Part shown: positions 22,580-24,723 of the stretch, piece after piece
Numbering within the stretch: position 1 is the first letter of the stretch
Layout of the letters: the number at the start of each line of letters is the position of its first letter
Origin: Lachnospiraceae bacterium
Lineage (GTDB): Bacteria; Bacillota_A; Clostridia; Lachnospirales; Lachnospiraceae
Assembly (NCBI GenBank): GCA_017634255.1
Contig: JAGBNT010000103.1
Coordinates: 1 to 24,723 of the forward strand
DNA length: 24,723 bases
Reading direction: 5' to 3'
Translations under genes and position numbers: made by a program
The notes under the pieces: generated by a model
What the model was told of the DNA's origin: nothing
The model's database searches: none
Seen by the model: only the letters and a program-made list of their open reading frames with translations

Positions 22580-23497
22580 TCACATAGCTGTCTTTATATC
22601 CTTCTTCATATCGAGAACGGCTTCTAACGCTGCTTCCGCGTAGCCCTCCTCGCCGTATTTTTTATATTCATCCTTAGTATACGCCGCTATTATACCTCTG
22701 GAGGAATTAACAATGGCGCCCAAGCCGTCCGGGTTGAAAAAGTTCTTTAAATCCCTGGCTGTTCCTCCCTGAGCCCCGTAGCCCGGAACAAGGATAAAGG
22801 TCTCGGGCATCAGCTTTCGAAGCCGCGCTCCCATCTCCGGGTAGGTTGCGCCTACAACGCAGCCAACGTTGCTGTAGCTGCCCTCCATGGATTCTGCGCC
22901 CCACTCACGCACCTTCTCAGCGACCAGCTCATATAAAGGTCTGCCGTCTATCTCCTTATCCTGAAACTCTCCGCTGGACGGGTTGGAGGTCTTTACGAGC
23001 ACGAATATCCCCTTGTCCTCTTCCTTGCAGACGTCCACGAAGGGCTTTATCCCGTCGGTTCCCAGATAGGGGTTTACCGTCGCAAAGTCTTCATCAAAGG
23101 GGGCGTACCTTTTTGAGCCGACCTCTATTTTACCTATATGCGCCTTGGCATAGGAAGCCGATGTCGAGCCAATGTCGCCCCGCTTTACGTCGCCTATCAC
23201 TATGAGCCCCTTTTCATGGCAGTAGTCCACTGTATCCTTAAACGCCTTAAGTCCCGGAAGCCCGAACTGCTCATACATGGCTATCTGCGGCTTTACAGCC
23301 GGAATGATATCCGAGACCGCATCCACTATGCCCTTATTGAACTGCCATATAGCCTCTGCGGCACCCTCCAGAGTCTCACCCTTTTCCTCAAATGCCCTCT
23401 CCTTAATATTCCCCGGAACAAAGTTGAGATTGGGGTCCAAGCCCACCACTATGGGCGCATCCGTACTGACAATTTTATCTATTAACCTTTGTATCAT
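22580..23497 (-). CDS. pyrF: Orotidine 5'-phosphate decarboxylase, type 2
   Basis: 305 aa, the length of the type-2 PyrF subfamily, against about 240 for type 1. It decarboxylates OMP to UMP. The barrel strands carry VVGLDPNLNFVP near the N-terminus, VKPQIAMYEQFG, the catalytic D-x-K-x-x-D in VIGDVKRGDIGSTS, and the phosphate loop ILVPGYGAQGG. The start MIQRLIDKI fits the family, though the best ribosome site (GAGGA) is 12 bases away, longer than usual. It is the first gene of the pyr run, with an unusual hairpin-rich leader of about 190 bases. Confidence 0.96.
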   Translation of the reverse strand: MIQRLIDKIVSTDAPIVVGLDPNLNFVPGNIKERAFEEKGETLEGAAEAIWQFNKGIVDAVSDIIPAVKPQIAMYEQFGLPGLKAFKDTVDYCHEKGLIVIGDVKRGDIGSTSASYAKAHIGKIEVGSKRYAPFDEDFATVNPYLGTDGIKPFVDVCKEEDKGIFVLVKTSNPSSGEFQDKEIDGRPLYELVAEKVREWGAESMEGSYSNVGCVVGATYPEMGARLRKLMPETFILVPGYGAQGGTARDLKNFFNPDGLGAIVNSSRGIIAAYTKDEYKKYGEEGYAEAALEAVLDMKKDIKTAM

Positions 23498-23523
23498 ATC
23501 CGCATTTCTTCCTCTAAGTCATA

Positions 23524-23674
23524 GGATATTGAATTTCATCGGAAATTCAATATCCGTATTCGACCAGGGACTTGCAAAGCAAGTCGCGTGTCCCGCGGAA
23601 CGCGGGATTCCTGAACGCATTTCCGATTTTGCGTTCAGGAAGTCACAGCAAGCGAAATTACTTATTGCGCTTAC
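23524..23674 (-). promoter_or_regulatory. Five-hairpin structured leader of pyrF
   Basis: On the minus strand, 5' to 3': H1 23674-23648 (7 bp, one G-U, 13-base loop); H2 23641-23608 (12 bp, arm TTCCTGAACGCA, 10-base loop); H3 23607-23591 (7 bp, TCCCGCG, loop TTC); H4 23585-23569 (7 bp, GACTTGC, loop TTT); H5 23555-23524 (14 bp, arm GGATATTGAATTTC, loop CGAT). H2 and H3 abut directly. GGGAC at the 3' side of H3 can also pair with GTCCC at the end of H4, so alternative folds exist. No T run follows any hairpin. H1 contains a G-U pair only in the pyrF-sense RNA; the other strand has C-A there. Confidence 0.7.
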
Positions 23675-23693
23675 TATAAATTCACTTCACTTG

Positions 23694-23722
23694 ATTATAC
23701 TGTCTGCGCTCTGTCTTAGCAA
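23694..23722 (-). promoter_or_regulatory. Promoter of the pyrF operon
   Basis: The minus strand has TTGCTA (23717-23722, 4 of 6), a 17-base spacer and a perfect TATAAT (23694-23699). The start would be near 23687, only about 13 bases before hairpin H1. The -35 lies in a small inverted repeat (AGCAAC/GTTGCT, 23718-23735). Confidence 0.65.
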
Positions 23723-23735
23723 CTTTTTTGTTGCT

Positions 23736-23884
23736 TTACTTATTTTTACTTATTTTGATCCTGAGGCGATATCGGATTTGCCAACAGGTCATGATTATTG
23801 AAATGTACTGTAAATTAAATGCGCAGTTCGCCTGTAAACAGTATCTTTGTAGTTATATTTCTCTGGTGACACTATATCTTGCGG
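23736..23884. other. AT-rich spacer between divergent promoters
   Basis: No gene is supported here. It holds a direct repeat TACTTATTTT (twice near 23736-23757), a palindrome CGATATCG (23767-23774) that is part of a degenerate copy of the H5 arm, and a TACTGT/ACAGTA pair around 23807-23845. Nothing else is recognised. Confidence 0.5.
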
Positions 23885-23913
23885 TTGATTTTATCGAACA
23901 TGTATTCTATTAT
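23885..23913 (+). promoter_or_regulatory. SOS-regulated promoter of the Y-family polymerase
   Basis: TTGATT (23885-23890, 4 of 6), a 17-base spacer and TATTAT (23908-23913, 5 of 6). The start is expected near 23920. One LexA-like box fills the spacer and a perfect one covers the start point, the usual geometry for repression. Confidence 0.7.
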
Positions 23914-23931
23914 TATATAGAACGCATGTTC
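23896..23931 (+). promoter_or_regulatory. Tandem LexA (SOS) boxes
   Basis: Box 2 at 23920-23931 is GAAC-GCAT-GTTC, a perfect match to the Gram-positive GAAC-N4-GTTC core, with G after it as in the CGAAC...GTTCG form. Box 1 at 23896-23907 is GAAC-ATGT-ATTC, one mismatch. Centres are 24 bases apart. Together they form a larger inverted repeat (ATCGAACATG at 23893 with CATGTTCGAT at 23925-23934). They sit directly before a Y-family polymerase gene, which is a typical SOS target. Confidence 0.85.
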
Positions 23932-23991
23932 GATTTATTGGATAAGGAGATGCCTGCGCTCGGGGAACCAAATGTCAGGTCGATCGAATAG
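23926..23991 (+). CDS. Possible 21-aa leader peptide
   Basis: A short frame MFDLLDKEMPALG... that begins at an ATG inside the second LexA box, about 6 bases after the predicted RNA start, and stops two bases before the polymerase ATG (TAG-TT-ATG). It has no upstream ribosome site because the leader is too short. The polymerase ATG also lacks a good site, so reading through this frame could deliver ribosomes to it. It may equally be chance. Confidence 0.3.
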   Translation: MFDLLDKEMPALGEPNVRSIE

Positions 23992-23993
23992 TT

Positions 23994-24723
23994 ATGGCAA
24001 AACAGCGATATTACATCTGCATAGACCTAAAATCCTTTTACGCCAGCGTTGAAGCGGTGGAGCGAGGGCTTGACCCCATGACGGTAAAGCTCGTTGTCGC
24101 AGACCCGGAAAGGTCAAAGAATACCATCTGCCTCGCCGTATCTCCAGCCATGAAAGCCCTCGGTGTGAAGAACCGGTGCCGGATCATGGACATACCCCCG
24201 GGTATGGACTATATCTGCGCTGTTCCGAGGATGCAGAAATATATTGACTATTCCGCCGAGATCTACGGGATATACTTAAAGTATTTTTCAAAGGATGATA
24301 TCCATGTCTATTCCATAGACGAATCCTTCATCGATGTGACGGAGTATTTCTCTCTTTATAAGATATCAGCGCGCCAGATGGGGCTCATGGTCATGAATGA
24401 CATATCCGAGACCTTAGGTATCCGCGCTACCTGCGGCGTGGGCACGAATCTGTATCTTACCAAAATCGCGCTGGATATTGTTTCAAAACACTCTGCGGAT
24501 TTCATTGGTGAGCTTGACGAGGAAAGCTATCGCAGCAGGCTCTGGAAGCACAGACCCCTGACGGATTTCTGGATGATAGGCAGGGGCACTGCCTCCTCGC
24601 TCGAAAGAAAAGCCATCCTTACCATGCAGGATGTGGCAATGGCGGACGAGGATATGCTCTATCGGTCTTACGGGATAAATGCTGAGCTCTTGATAGACCA
24701 TGCCTGGGGAAGGGAGCCCACGA
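23994..24723 (+). CDS. Y-family DNA polymerase (UvrX/UmuC-DinB-like), C-terminus cut by window edge
   Basis: 243 codons before the edge. It starts MAKQRYYICIDLKSFYASVE: D11 is the first metal ligand and Y16 falls at the steric-gate position. The second catalytic pair is D109-E110 in YSIDESFID. The fingers segment carries CLAVSPAMKALGVKNRCR, and TCGVGTNLYLTKIALD and a thumb-like HRPLTDFWMIGRG follow. These features fit the UvrX-type branch seen in Firmicutes (PMKxLGVKNRCR and VERGLDPM wording) better than chromosomal DinB. It is an error-prone translesion polymerase induced by DNA damage, in agreement with the LexA boxes upstream. The little-finger domain and any clamp-binding motif lie beyond the window. 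Confidence 0.92.
   Translation, partial: MAKQRYYICIDLKSFYASVEAVERGLDPMTVKLVVADPERSKNTICLAVSPAMKALGVKNRCRIMDIPPGMDYICAVPRMQKYIDYSAEIYGIYLKYFSKDDIHVYSIDESFIDVTEYFSLYKISARQMGLMVMNDISETLGIRATCGVGTNLYLTKIALDIVSKHSADFIGELDEESYRSRLWKHRPLTDFWMIGRGTASSLERKAILTMQDVAMADEDMLYRSYGINAELLIDHAWGREPT

Noticed and set aside
23524..23674. CRISPR array from the series of palindromes
   Set aside because: Each stem has a different sequence and there are no regularly spaced identical repeats.
23524..23687. PyrR-type attenuator for pyrF
   Set aside because: No U-run terminator and no recognisable PyrR anti-antiterminator loop in the leader.
23277..23801. Long plus-strand frame across the pyrF start and hairpin region
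   Set aside because: Its first part is antisense to pyrF and the rest crosses palindromes; no ribosome site.
23728..23991. 87-codon open frame before the polymerase
   Set aside because: It runs through the promoter, both LexA boxes and the AT-rich spacer; composition is not protein-like and only its last 21 codons lie after the predicted RNA start.

Overview
The window looks like a chromosomal segment of an anaerobic Firmicute of the Lachnospiraceae type (a Butyrivibrio-like rumen or gut relative is my best guess from protein resemblance). Reasons: a clpC-radA pairing, PyrF of the long type-2 form, a DUF6142-like membrane protein behind a tiny membrane protein, a secreted glucosaminidase with Ser-Asn 'VSxN' repeats, several EAL/GGDEF proteins, and Gram-positive GAAC-N4-GTTC LexA boxes. 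No phage, IS element or CRISPR array is visible.

Layout. (1) 1-2421, minus strand: a truncated GGDEF-EAL protein, a small DUF6508-like protein and a possible PD-(D/E)XK-like protein, headed by an intergenic cluster of DnaA-box-like 9-mers. (2) 2538-6640, minus: a calcineurin-like phosphatase overlapping by one base the end of a large secreted SH3/glucosaminidase protein. (3) 6819-9311, plus: an EAL-PAS-GGDEF c-di-GMP protein, divergent from the glucosaminidase, with a promoter that predicts a leaderless mRNA. (4) 9355-9425, minus: tRNA-Trp(CCA) with its own consensus promoter. (5) 9559-19148, minus: purE-purM-purN-purD, then an acidic single-pass membrane protein, clpC, a 137-aa conserved protein and radA, probably one long transcription unit from a consensus promoter. 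(6) 19255-23497, minus: pyrF-pyrE, two small membrane proteins and an M29-type aminopeptidase. The pur promoter overlaps the stop codon of the aminopeptidase and no terminator is visible between them, so pyr transcripts may read into pur. (7) 23498-23993: divergent intergenic region. On the pyrF side a good promoter is followed at once by five nearly abutting hairpins; on the other side two LexA boxes sit on a promoter. (8) 23994-end, plus: a truncated Y-family DNA polymerase, clearly SOS controlled.

Together: de novo purine and pyrimidine steps are joined with proteostasis (clpC) and recombination repair (radA), flanked by c-di-GMP signalling and an SOS polymerase. The best candidate for something undescribed is the five-hairpin leader of pyrF; second is the DnaA-box cluster over the promoter region of the nuclease-like gene.
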